A stretch of DNA of 64,000 bases, taken from contig NZ_BCTF01000023.1 in the NCBI RefSeq assembly GCF_001571145.1, positions 1 through 64,000 of the forward strand, written 5' to 3'. Below, in pieces: positions 51,566 to 59,803 of the stretch (its first letter is position 1; every line of letters starts with the position of its first letter). A program made the position numbers and the translations under genes. The stretch comes from Hydrogenophaga flava NBRC 102514 (GTDB taxonomy: Bacteria; Pseudomonadota; Gammaproteobacteria; Burkholderiales; Burkholderiaceae_C). The notes under the pieces were generated by a model. That model saw only the letters and a program-made list of their open reading frames with translations. It searched no databases and was not told where the DNA came from.

Positions 51566-53209
51566 TCAGCAGACCGGCTCGGGCAGGCGGCCTGGCAGCA
51601 GGGCGCGGGCCGGGTCGCTGGCGGTCGGGTCGGGCGTCACGAGCCGGCCCAGCGCGCCGGTGTCGAGCCCAGGGTGGTCGGCCAGTGCCCGACCGAGGAT
51701 CTGCCCGGCCAGCGTATGCAGCTGGGCGTTGGACGTGCGGATGCGGGCCACGAAGCCGGCGGCGTCCAGCGTGTCGTTGAGGCTGCGGTTGAGTTCGGCG
51801 AACCAGGGCAGGGCGGCCTGGTCCAGCATCACCGCGGGGTTGCGCTTCTCGCTGACCACCGACCAGGCGCGCAGGAAGTCCTGCACCGCACGGTTGAGCG
51901 CCTGGCACCGGGCCAGCTCGGTGCGCAGCGCGGCCAGCGACGACAGGTCGGCCAGCCGGTCTTGGAACACGAACTGCGCCAGCACGCCCCAGTAGTAGGT
52001 GTAGTCCCAGATCACCTTGACCGGCAGCACCTCGGGGTCGCCGAAGATCGGGTACTGGTCCTGGTAGAGCGCCAGCGTGCTCTCGTAGAACGAGTGCAGC
52101 AGCTGGTCGAACACCTGCACCCGCGCGCCCAGGCGCTCGCCGCGCCGGTCCATGCTGACCAGCTCGGTGATGTAGGTGTTGCTGATGGCGATGAAGTCGC
52201 TGCCCGGCGAATAGAAGGGGTCGAGGAACAGCCCGGCCTCGCCGGTCAGCGCCCAGCGATCGGCCGAATAGACCTGCTTGCAGCCGTAGGAGAAGCGCTT
52301 GAAGAAGGCGAAGTCCTGCAGCAGGTGGCGCTTGTTGTCCAGCTCGTCGAACAGCAGCGGCTGGTAGGTCTGGAACCAGTCCATGGCCTTGTCGAAGGTG
52401 TCCATGGTGTCCAGCGGGTGGATGGCGGGGTCGGCCACGATGCCGACCGAGTGCGAGCCCGAGGACAGCGGAATCAGCCAGACCCAGTAGCCCGCACCGA
52501 CCAGGTGGTTGGTCGAGAGCCAGCGCGCCGGCGGGTCGCAGCGCCCGCGCCACTCGGCGTTGTCGGTCCAGCGGTCGATCTCGATGCGGTCCTTGATGCG
52601 GAACCAGATCGCGTGGGCGGCGTGGTTGTTCGGTTCTGCCAGGCCGAGCTTGCGCTTGATCAGGCCGGCGCGGCCGCAGGCGTCGACCACCCAGCGGCTG
52701 TCCACCTCGTGTTGCGATGTGCCCAGCGAGTAGCCCACCCGGTGCAGGGCGGCCGGGTCGGCGGATGACTCGGCCAGGTGGATCTGCCGCACCATGGAGC
52801 CCTCGATCACCTCGATGCCGCGGCGGCGGGCCTCTTCGACCAGGAAGTTCTCGAAGATGCCACGGTCGATCTGGTAGCTGGGCACCGAGAGGTGGCGGCT
52901 GGCGCCGATCTCGGTCACCTGGTCCAGGTCGCGCCGGCCTTCGGAGAAGAAGAAGCGGAAACCGAACTTGCGCAGGTGGCGTTCGCGCAGGTGCTCGCCC
53001 AGCCCCAGCACCTTGTCGAAGTAGTGCGCACCGACCTCGACCGTCGATTCCCCCACCTTGTGGGCGGCTTCGGGCGCGGGGCCTGCGCGGCGCTCCAGCA
53101 CCAGGATGTCCAGGTCGGGCTCTCTCTGTCGCAGTTGCAGTGCCAGCGTCAGGCCGGCCAGTCCACCACCGAGGATGACGACGTCGCGGGGAGGGTGTTG
53201 CGGATTCAT
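51566..53209 (-). CDS. Flavin-dependent halogenase-like protein B
   Basis: A 547-residue paralogue of the same superfamily with FAD loop GGGLAG (14-19), KVGEST (51-56) near the expected catalytic region, Lys81 in RKFGFRFFF, and WVWLIP (242-247), the WxWxIP motif. A roughly 100-residue longer C-terminal region than halogenase A (from about 440) has no recognisable domain. It may be a second halogenase, or a dehydrogenase of the geranylgeranyl reductase type. It lies 60 bp downstream of the chain-length factor and 76 bp upstream of gene A. Confidence 0.75.
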   Translation of the reverse strand: MNPQHPPRDVVILGGGLAGLTLALQLRQREPDLDILVLERRAGPAPEAAHKVGESTVEVGAHYFDKVLGLGEHLRERHLRKFGFRFFFSEGRRDLDQVTEIGASRHLSVPSYQIDRGIFENFLVEEARRRGIEVIEGSMVRQIHLAESSADPAALHRVGYSLGTSQHEVDSRWVVDACGRAGLIKRKLGLAEPNNHAAHAIWFRIKDRIEIDRWTDNAEWRGRCDPPARWLSTNHLVGAGYWVWLIPLSSGSHSVGIVADPAIHPLDTMDTFDKAMDWFQTYQPLLFDELDNKRHLLQDFAFFKRFSYGCKQVYSADRWALTGEAGLFLDPFYSPGSDFIAISNTYITELVSMDRRGERLGARVQVFDQLLHSFYESTLALYQDQYPIFGDPEVLPVKVIWDYTYYWGVLAQFVFQDRLADLSSLAALRTELARCQALNRAVQDFLRAWSVVSEKRNPAVMLDQAALPWFAELNRSLNDTLDAAGFVARIRTSNAQLHTLAGQILGRALADHPGLDTGALGRLVTPDPTASDPARALLPGRLPEPVC

Positions 53210-53269
53210 GGCGGCAGTATCGCCGCATTGTTGCGCCGTGCGGCCTCAGGAAACGGGAAACCGCAGGGC

Positions 53270-54067
53270 TCAGGGGGCGATGCGCAGGTCCAGCGACTGG
53301 TGGGCCGACAGCGGCCAGACCAGCTGCGCCGGCTGCTCCGCAGCGAGGCACTCGAACAGGGGCAGGGCGGGCGCCATGGCGTTCTGGCCCAGCGCCTGCG
53401 CGGCGGGGCTGCGGGCGGCTGGCAGCTGGGCGGCGCCGGGGAGCAGTTGCCAGTCCAGCCGCGCAGTGCGGGCCGGCCCGGCTTGCGGCGCCAGCACCAG
53501 CGCCACGGCCAGGGCGCCCTGGCTGCAGGTGGTGTGGGTCAGGGCGCCGACCGCTGCGGTGTCGTAGGCCACGTACAGCACCGGCCGCTGCTCCGCCTCG
53601 CACTGCACCAGCGCTTCCAGCAGGCCATGGGCGAAGCTGTGCGCGGCGCCGCTGACCGAGGTGTTGCCTTGGCTGTTGCGGGTGAGCATGCTCCAGAACC
53701 CGGCGGGTGCGTTGTGGATCGAGTGCAGGAACCGGGTGGGCGACACCAGCGTGGGCGTGTGCACCAGGGTGCGGCACAGCTCGTCGATCACCGGCAGGTC
53801 GCCGTGGGCCGAGGCGAACACCGAGAGCAGCTGATCGGGATCGTGGCCGCAGGCCGCCACCGCTTCGTGCGCTGCGGCCAGGGACAGCGCCACCGTCTGG
53901 GGGGCGCGGCGCCGCTCGGCCGGTGGCAGCTGGCTGGGCGGTGGAATCGGCAGCGGCGGCTCCACCGGGGATGCTTCGCCCCGCAGCGCGGAACGCGCCG
54001 CCGCCCAGCCGGGCAGGGTGGGCGACCAGAGCGCGAGGCCGTCGATGTGGGCGCTGAACCGGCTCAT
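53270..54067 (-). CDS. Ketosynthase chain-length factor of pair 2
   Basis: A 265-residue CLF-type protein homologous to the one at 22619-23425 (shared PPAERRRA, SPTRFLHSIHNAPAGFW). The catalytic Cys is absent (VSGAAHSFAHG), so it is a non-condensing partner. It overlaps the ketosynthase start/stop by 4 bp. Having a second KS/CLF pair suggests a second elongation system of related specificity. Confidence 0.88.
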   Translation of the reverse strand: MSRFSAHIDGLALWSPTLPGWAAARSALRGEASPVEPPLPIPPPSQLPPAERRRAPQTVALSLAAAHEAVAACGHDPDQLLSVFASAHGDLPVIDELCRTLVHTPTLVSPTRFLHSIHNAPAGFWSMLTRNSQGNTSVSGAAHSFAHGLLEALVQCEAEQRPVLYVAYDTAAVGALTHTTCSQGALAVALVLAPQAGPARTARLDWQLLPGAAQLPAARSPAAQALGQNAMAPALPLFECLAAEQPAQLVWPLSAHQSLDLRIAP

Positions 54068-55284
54068 GAATCCGCTCCATCGTAGCGACCGAACACCAGC
54101 ACGCAGTTGCTGCCGCCAAAGGCAAAGGCGTGGCTGGCCACCGCGCGCACCCGCTGTTCCCGCGGCGCCAGCAGCAGCCGGCCCTGGAGGCCAGCCTCGG
54201 GTGCGCGGGTGTTCACGGTGCCGGGCAGCAGACCGTGTTCCAGCGCCAGCAGGCTGAAGACCGCGCCCAGGGCGCCGGCCGCGCCCAGGGTGTGGCCGGT
54301 CATGCCCTTGGTGGAGCTGACCGGCGTGTCGGGGGAGAAGCGCCGCCCGATCAGCCGCGCCTCAACCTCGTCGTTCTTGGGCGTGGCAGTGCCGTGCAGG
54401 TGCAGGTAGCCGATGTCGCCGGTGTCCAGCCCGGCGCGGGCCAGCGCCTGGTCCAGCGCGGCCTCCGCGCCCGCACCGTCGGGGTCGGGGGCGGACAGAT
54501 GGTGGGCGTCGCTGGACTCGCCGTGGCCCAGCAGCTGCAGGCCGCCGCTGCCGAGTTCGCCCCGTTCGAGCAATGCGAAAGCCGCGGCCTCGCCGATGCT
54601 GATGCCCCGGCGTGCCTCGTCGAAGGGCCGGCAGGGTTCGGGCGAGACCAGCTGCAGCGCGTGAAAGCCGAACAGCACGCTGCCGCACAGGCTGTCGACC
54701 CCGCCGACCACCGCTGCGTCGGCCAGACCCAGGCGGATCAGGCGCTCGGCGGCGGCAAAGGCCTTGGCGCTGGACGAGCAGGCGGTGGACACCGTGAGCG
54801 CCGGTCCCTGCAGGCCCAGCGCCTCCTGCGTGAAACCGGTGAGCGAATGCAAGGTGTGCAACGCGGGGTTGTCTGGTTGGGGCGGGAACACGCCGGTGGC
54901 GTCGAGCGCCTGGTAGGCGTCCTCGGTGGCACCGATGCTGGCGGTGGAAGAGCCGAGCACCAGGGCCACCCGGCCGGCGCCGTGGCGCTGCACCGCGGCG
55001 CCGACTTCATCCGCAAAGCTGTCCGCCAGCAAACCCCGCCAGGCCAGCCGGTTGTTGCGGCAGTCCCAGTGCGCCCAGCGCGCCGGCAAGGGCTGGCCCA
55101 GCCCGTCGACGCGGCCGACCCAGGTGCTCAGGGGCTCGGCCATCGGTTCGGCGCCAAAGTCGTGGGGTCCGAGCGGGCGCAGGCCGCTGCGGCCCTGCGC
55201 GATGGCGTCCCGCATCGCCGCCCGGCCGTCGCCCAGGGCCGACACGGCGGTGAAGGCTCGGACGCGAAGCGGAGGAATGGGCAC
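54064..55284 (-). CDS. Beta-ketoacyl-ACP synthase, KS subunit of pair 2
   Basis: A 406-residue ketosynthase with Cys169 (STACSSSAK), His297 (HLHGTAT) and His331 (GMTGHTLGAAG): fully active by motif. Together with the KS at 21432 it shares the WDCRNNRL stretch and the Cys context, so both arose by duplication or by two acquisitions of the same pair. GTG start at 55284. First gene of a nine-gene minus-strand operon running to 45833. A TACAAT at 55323-55318 on the minus strand may be its -10. Confidence 0.9.
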   Translation of the reverse strand: MPIPPLRVRAFTAVSALGDGRAAMRDAIAQGRSGLRPLGPHDFGAEPMAEPLSTWVGRVDGLGQPLPARWAHWDCRNNRLAWRGLLADSFADEVGAAVQRHGAGRVALVLGSSTASIGATEDAYQALDATGVFPPQPDNPALHTLHSLTGFTQEALGLQGPALTVSTACSSSAKAFAAAERLIRLGLADAAVVGGVDSLCGSVLFGFHALQLVSPEPCRPFDEARRGISIGEAAAFALLERGELGSGGLQLLGHGESSDAHHLSAPDPDGAGAEAALDQALARAGLDTGDIGYLHLHGTATPKNDEVEARLIGRRFSPDTPVSSTKGMTGHTLGAAGALGAVFSLLALEHGLLPGTVNTRAPEAGLQGRLLLAPREQRVRAVASHAFAFGGSNCVLVFGRYDGADS

Positions 55285-55317
55285 GGTGATCGGTCGGTGG
55301 ATGGGGTGGTGGCCGGC

Positions 55318-55323
55318 ATTGTA
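55318..55323 (-). promoter_or_regulatory. Candidate -10 of the second polyene-type operon
   Basis: TACAAT on the minus strand, 34 bp before the KS start, matches the -10 consensus in 5 of 6 positions; no fitting -35 was found. The gap 55285-55413 also holds the plus-strand -10 (55362-55367). Confidence 0.35.
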
Positions 55324-55361
55324 GGGAGCCGACCCGGGGCCGCGGACACACCACCCCCCGG

Positions 55362-55367
55362 TAAAAT
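55362..55367 (+). promoter_or_regulatory. Candidate -10 of the COG4648-like gene
   Basis: TAAAAT 46 bp before the start of the membrane-protein gene. It is 5 of 6 identical to the consensus and lies in an otherwise GC-rich stretch. Confidence 0.4.
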
Positions 55368-55413
55368 CACAGGTCCGTTTCTATGGCGCCTGCTGGCGCG
55401 CACCCCCCACCCC

Positions 55414-56100
55414 ATGCCCCCTTCGACGACCGAACTGCCTCCGCCGGCGGCCTCTTCCGTGTGGCCCTGGGTCAAAGGCGTGGCAGCGGCCCTGGTGGCG
55501 GTGGCCTGGGCCGTCGCCTCGCATGTGGCGGCCGGGCAGAGCGAGCCGTCTGGCTGGGGGGCGGCGCTGGCGCTGGCGCCTGTGTGCACGGCCCTGGCGC
55601 TCGGCCTGTGGAGCCTGTCTGCGCGCTGGCTGGGCCTGACGGGACTGGCCCTGATGGCGGCGCTGCTGGTCGGCGCCTGGCCCTGGCTCACCGCGCGCGT
55701 GCCGCTGCTGTTCTTCCTGGACCAGACCGGCGTCTATATATTGATGGCGGTGGTGTTCGGCCGCACCCTGCGGGGGCCGGGCGAGTCGCTGGTGACCCAG
55801 ATGGCGCGGCTGGTCCACGGCGGCGTGCTGTCGGCCCGGCAACTGGTCTACACCCGCGGGGTCACGGTCGCCTGGAGCCTGTTCTTCCTGGTCATGGCCC
55901 TGGTGTCGGTGGCGCTGTTCCTGTGGGCGCCCACGCCTGTCTGGTCGACCTTTGCCTACCTGCTGGGTGGCCCTCTGATCGGCCTGATGTTCCTGGGCGA
56001 GTTCCTCTGGCGCCGCCACGCGCTGGCCGGCGAGGACAACGCCACCATCGCCGACGCCATCCGCGCCTGGAAGGCGCACAACGCCGACAAGACGCCCTGA
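55414..56100 (+). CDS. COG4648-like integral membrane protein
   Basis: A 228-residue protein with about six to seven hydrophobic helices (21-39, 48-66, 70-90, 95-113, 148-175, 180-200) and a short charged C-terminus (RAWKAHNADKTP). It resembles the uncharacterised COG4648 membrane proteins, which I recall as members of APE clusters between ACP and ligase genes; this recollection should be checked. Here it diverges from the second operon and is 37 bp upstream of dnaE. The start at 55414 places the polar head before the first helix. Confidence 0.7.
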   Translation: MPPSTTELPPPAASSVWPWVKGVAAALVAVAWAVASHVAAGQSEPSGWGAALALAPVCTALALGLWSLSARWLGLTGLALMAALLVGAWPWLTARVPLLFFLDQTGVYILMAVVFGRTLRGPGESLVTQMARLVHGGVLSARQLVYTRGVTVAWSLFFLVMALVSVALFLWAPTPVWSTFAYLLGGPLIGLMFLGEFLWRRHALAGEDNATIADAIRAWKAHNADKTP

Positions 56101-56137
56101 TTTTTTTCCGCCCGCCACCCGCGGGCCGTTTGCACCG

Positions 56138-59100
56138 ATGTTCATCCACCTGCGCCTGCACACCGAGTTTTCCGTCGTCGACGGCACCAACCGCATCGAC
56201 GACACCGTGGCCGCGGCGCAGGCCGACGGCCAGCCCGCGCTGGCGATCACCGACCTCAACAATCTGTTCGGCGCGGTCAAGTTCTACAAGGCCGCCCGTG
56301 GGGCTGGCGTCAAGCCGCTGCTGGGGGCCGAGGTGTCGCTGGCCGGTTTCACCGACGAGACGCCGGGTGCCATGCCCGGCGCCCACCAGCCGCCGGCGCC
56401 GCGCGTGATCCTGCTGGTGCAGGACAAGCAGGGCTACCTCAACCTCAGCGAGCTGCTCGCCCGCGCCTGGACGCGCAGCGACGGCCGGGCCGGTGCGGTG
56501 GTGCAGCGCGAATGGCTGGAGGAACTCAACGCCGGCCTGCTGATGCTCTCCGGCGCCCAGGCCGGCCCCGTGGGGCAGGCGCTGGTGCAGGGCGATGCCT
56601 CGCGCGCCGCCGACCTGGCACTGCAGCTGGCCAGCCTGTTCCCGCACCGCTTCTACGTCGAGTTGCAGCGCGCCGGCCGCGCCGACGACGAGCGCCACGT
56701 GGTGGCTGCGGTGCAGCTGGCCGCGCGCCTGCACCTGCCGGTGGTGGCCACGCACCCGGTGCAGTTCCTGGCCGAAGACGACTACGAGGCGCACGAGGCG
56801 CGGGTCTGCATTGCCGAGGGCGAGATCCTGGCCAACAACCGCCGCGTGCGCCGCTTCACCCGCGAGCAGTACTTCAAGTCGTCGGCGCAGATGGCCGAGC
56901 TGTTCGCCGACATCCCGTCAGCCGTCGCCAACACGCTGGAAATCGCCAAGCGCTGCAACCTGACCCTGGTGCTGGGCAAGCCGCAGCTGCCGAACTTCCC
57001 GATCCCGCCCGTGGACGGCCGGATCATGTCGGTGGAGGAGTACTTCCGCCACGTGTCCTACGAGGGACTGGAAGGGCGCCTGAAGCACCTCTTCCCCAAC
57101 GAGGCCAAGCGCGAGGAGCAGCGCCCGCGCTACGTCGAGCGGCTGGAGTTCGAGCTCAACACCATCCTGAAGATGGGGTTCCCGGGCTACTTCCTGATCG
57201 TGTCGGACTTCATCAAGTGGGCCAAGGAAAACGGCTGCCCGGTGGGCCCGGGCCGGGGCTCGGGCGCCGGTTCGCTGGTGGCATACGCGCTGCTCATCAC
57301 AGACCTCGACCCGCTGCAGTACAACCTGCTGTTCGAGCGCTTCCTGAACCCGGAGCGGGTGTCCATGCCCGACTTCGACATCGACTTCTGCCAGTCCAAC
57401 CGCGACCGGGTGATCGACTATGTGAAGGACCGCTACGGCAAGGACGCGGTGAGCCAGATCGCGACCTTCGGCACCATGGCCGCGCGCGCGGCCATCCGCG
57501 ACGTGGGCCGGGTGCTCGACTTCTCCTACGGTTTCTGCGACGGCATCTCCAAGCTCATCCCCAACAAGCCGGGCATGAGCGTGACGCTGCAGTACCCGCC
57601 GGTGCCCAAGAAAGAGGGCGACAAGAACAACTACGCCATCGAGATGGAGCCCATCCTGGCGGAGCGCATCGAGAAGGAAGAGGACGTCAAGACCCTGATC
57701 GAGCTGGCGCAGAAGCTCGAAGGCATGACGCGCAACATCGGCATGCACGCCGGGGGCGTGCTGATCGCGCCGGGCAAGCTCACCGATTTCTGCCCGCTCT
57801 ACCAGCAGCCGGGCAGCGAGTCGGCGGTGAGCCAGTACGACAAGGACGATGTGGAGGCCATCGGCCTGGTGAAGTTCGACTTTCTGGGGCTGGCCACGCT
57901 GACCATCCTGGAGATCGCGCGCGAGTTCATCATGAAGCGCCACAAGGGCCAGGAGAACTTCCGCTTCGAGGATGTGCCGCTGGACGACAGGGCGGTCTAT
58001 GCGCTGTTCTCCAAGGGCCAGACCGAGGCGGTGTTCCAGTTTGAAAGCCGCGGCATGCAGGGCATGCTGCGCGACGCCAAGCCTTCGCGGCTGGAAGACC
58101 TGATCGCCCTGAACGCGCTGTACCGCCCGGGCCCGATGGACCTGATCCCCAGCTTCGTGGCGCGCAAGCACGGGCGCGAAGCGGTGGACTACCCGCACCC
58201 GGCGGTGGCCGAGATGCTCAGCGAGACCTACGGGATCATGGTCTACCAGGAGCAGGTGATGCAGACCGCCCAGATCCTGGGCGGCTACTCGCTCGGCGGC
58301 GCCGACCTGCTGCGCCGGGCCATGGGCAAGAAAAAGGCCGAGGAAATGGCCGAGCACCGCGAGAAGTTCCGCGCCGGCGCCCTGGCCACCCACGGCATTC
58401 CGCAGGACAAGGCCGACGAGGTCTTCGACCTGATGGAGAAGTTCGCCGGCTACGGCTTCAACAAGTCGCACGCCGCCGCCTACTCGCTGCTGGCCTACCA
58501 CACGGCCTGGCTGAAGGTGCACTACACCGCCGAGTTCTTCTGCGCCAACATGACGGTGGAAATGGACGACACCGACAAGCTCAAGGTGTTGTGGGAGGAC
58601 GCGCGCAAGATGGGCATGGCCTTCGAGCCGCCCGATGTGAACCGCGGCGGCTACCGTTTCGAGCCGGTGACCGACAAGCTCATCCGCTACGGCCTGGGGG
58701 CCGTCAAGGGCACGGGCCAGCAGGCCATCGAAGCCATCGTCGCGGCGCGCGAAGGGCGCGGCGAGGGTCCGAACGGCGACGAAAAAGGCCCCTTCACCAG
58801 CCTGTTCAACTTCTGCCTGCGGGTGGACCGCCAGCGCATCAACAAGCGCACGGTGGAAGCGCTGATCAAGGCGGGGGCCTTCGACGCGCTCAACCTCAAC
58901 CGGGCCGAGCTGCTGGCCTCGCTGGACGTGGCCTTCGAGTACGCGGCGGCCACGCAGGCCAACGCCCACCAGGGCGGGCTGTTCGACATGCTGGGTGGCG
59001 ACGACCACGGCTCCAGCACGCAGGAGCCGGCCTACGAGACCACCACGCCCTGGGGCGTCAAGGAGCGCCTGACGCACGAGAAGACCGCCATCGGCTTCTA

Positions 59101-59707
59101 CTTCTCGGGCCACCTGTTCGACGAGGTCGAGCGCGAGGTGCGGCGCTTTGCGCGCACGCCGCTGACCGACGTGAAGGAAAGCCGCGATCCCGTCATCCTG
59201 GCCGGCATCGTGTCGGACTTCCGGGTCATCAATGGCCAGCGCGGCAAGCTGGCCTTCTTCAAGCTCGACGACAAGACTGGCGTGCTCGAAGTCAGCGCCG
59301 ACGAGAACCTGATCAACCAGTACCGCAACCTGCTCAAGGACGACGAGCTGCTGGTGGTGCAGGCGCTGGTGCAGCCCGACCGTTTCTCGGGCGGGCTGCG
59401 GCTGAAGATCCAGCAGATCTGGGACCTGGCGGCCGCCCGCTGCCGCTTCGGCAAGTACCTGCGGGTGGCGGTCAACGGCCACGCGCCGGCCATTGCCCAG
59501 CTGGTGCGGGACTTCCCGCCCCGGCGCGAAGAAACCGAGCAGGGCGAACTGGTCCGGGGGCTGGGGGTGCGGCTGATGGTGGAGCGCTCCGGTGCGCGCT
59601 GCGAGCTGCAGCTGGACGACCGGGCGCTGTTCTTCCCGACCGATGCGGCCCTGGCCAGCTGGATGGCGCAGGCCCACGAGCGGCGCGCCGAAATCGTGTT
59701 CGACTGA
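56138..59707 (+). CDS. dnaE: DNA polymerase III alpha subunit
   Basis: The 1189-residue catalytic subunit of the replicative polymerase, full length for the family. The N-terminal PHP domain (about 1-280: FIHLRLHTEFSVVDG), the palm with catalytic Asp residues in SMPDFDIDFC (about 408-417) and the fingers, the helix-hairpin-helix and OB domain (about 980-1080) and a C-terminal domain are all visible. A later P-loop-like GPGRGSGAGSL (about 370) is typical of DnaE. Housekeeping; not related to the polyene genes. Confidence 0.98.
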   Translation: MFIHLRLHTEFSVVDGTNRIDDTVAAAQADGQPALAITDLNNLFGAVKFYKAARGAGVKPLLGAEVSLAGFTDETPGAMPGAHQPPAPRVILLVQDKQGYLNLSELLARAWTRSDGRAGAVVQREWLEELNAGLLMLSGAQAGPVGQALVQGDASRAADLALQLASLFPHRFYVELQRAGRADDERHVVAAVQLAARLHLPVVATHPVQFLAEDDYEAHEARVCIAEGEILANNRRVRRFTREQYFKSSAQMAELFADIPSAVANTLEIAKRCNLTLVLGKPQLPNFPIPPVDGRIMSVEEYFRHVSYEGLEGRLKHLFPNEAKREEQRPRYVERLEFELNTILKMGFPGYFLIVSDFIKWAKENGCPVGPGRGSGAGSLVAYALLITDLDPLQYNLLFERFLNPERVSMPDFDIDFCQSNRDRVIDYVKDRYGKDAVSQIATFGTMAARAAIRDVGRVLDFSYGFCDGISKLIPNKPGMSVTLQYPPVPKKEGDKNNYAIEMEPILAERIEKEEDVKTLIELAQKLEGMTRNIGMHAGGVLIAPGKLTDFCPLYQQPGSESAVSQYDKDDVEAIGLVKFDFLGLATLTILEIAREFIMKRHKGQENFRFEDVPLDDRAVYALFSKGQTEAVFQFESRGMQGMLRDAKPSRLEDLIALNALYRPGPMDLIPSFVARKHGREAVDYPHPAVAEMLSETYGIMVYQEQVMQTAQILGGYSLGGADLLRRAMGKKKAEEMAEHREKFRAGALATHGIPQDKADEVFDLMEKFAGYGFNKSHAAAYSLLAYHTAWLKVHYTAEFFCANMTVEMDDTDKLKVLWEDARKMGMAFEPPDVNRGGYRFEPVTDKLIRYGLGAVKGTGQQAIEAIVAAREGRGEGPNGDEKGPFTSLFNFCLRVDRQRINKRTVEALIKAGAFDALNLNRAELLASLDVAFEYAAATQANAHQGGLFDMLGGDDHGSSTQEPAYETTTPWGVKERLTHEKTAIGFYFSGHLFDEVEREVRRFARTPLTDVKESRDPVILAGIVSDFRVINGQRGKLAFFKLDDKTGVLEVSADENLINQYRNLLKDDELLVVQALVQPDRFSGGLRLKIQQIWDLAAARCRFGKYLRVAVNGHAPAIAQLVRDFPPRREETEQGELVRGLGVRLMVERSGARCELQLDDRALFFPTDAALASWMAQAHERRAEIVFD

Positions 59708-59803
59708 CGGCTCACCGCGCTCTTACAGAAAAAACCCCCCTGGGTTGTCAATCCTGTCACGCCCGGGTGTGCCTGGGCGGTCAAGTCGGCGCATGCTGCG
59801 CCG

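Noticed and set aside
51566-53209. Assignment of halogenase-like B as a plain geranylgeranyl reductase
   Set aside because: The WxWxIP motif and KVGEST favour the halogenase superfamily, although a reductase or dehydrogenase role is not excluded and is stated as an alternative.
56918-59677. Long minus-strand open frame opposite dnaE
   Set aside because: Shadow of dnaE, which has all catalytic motifs; the antisense product has no recognisable feature.
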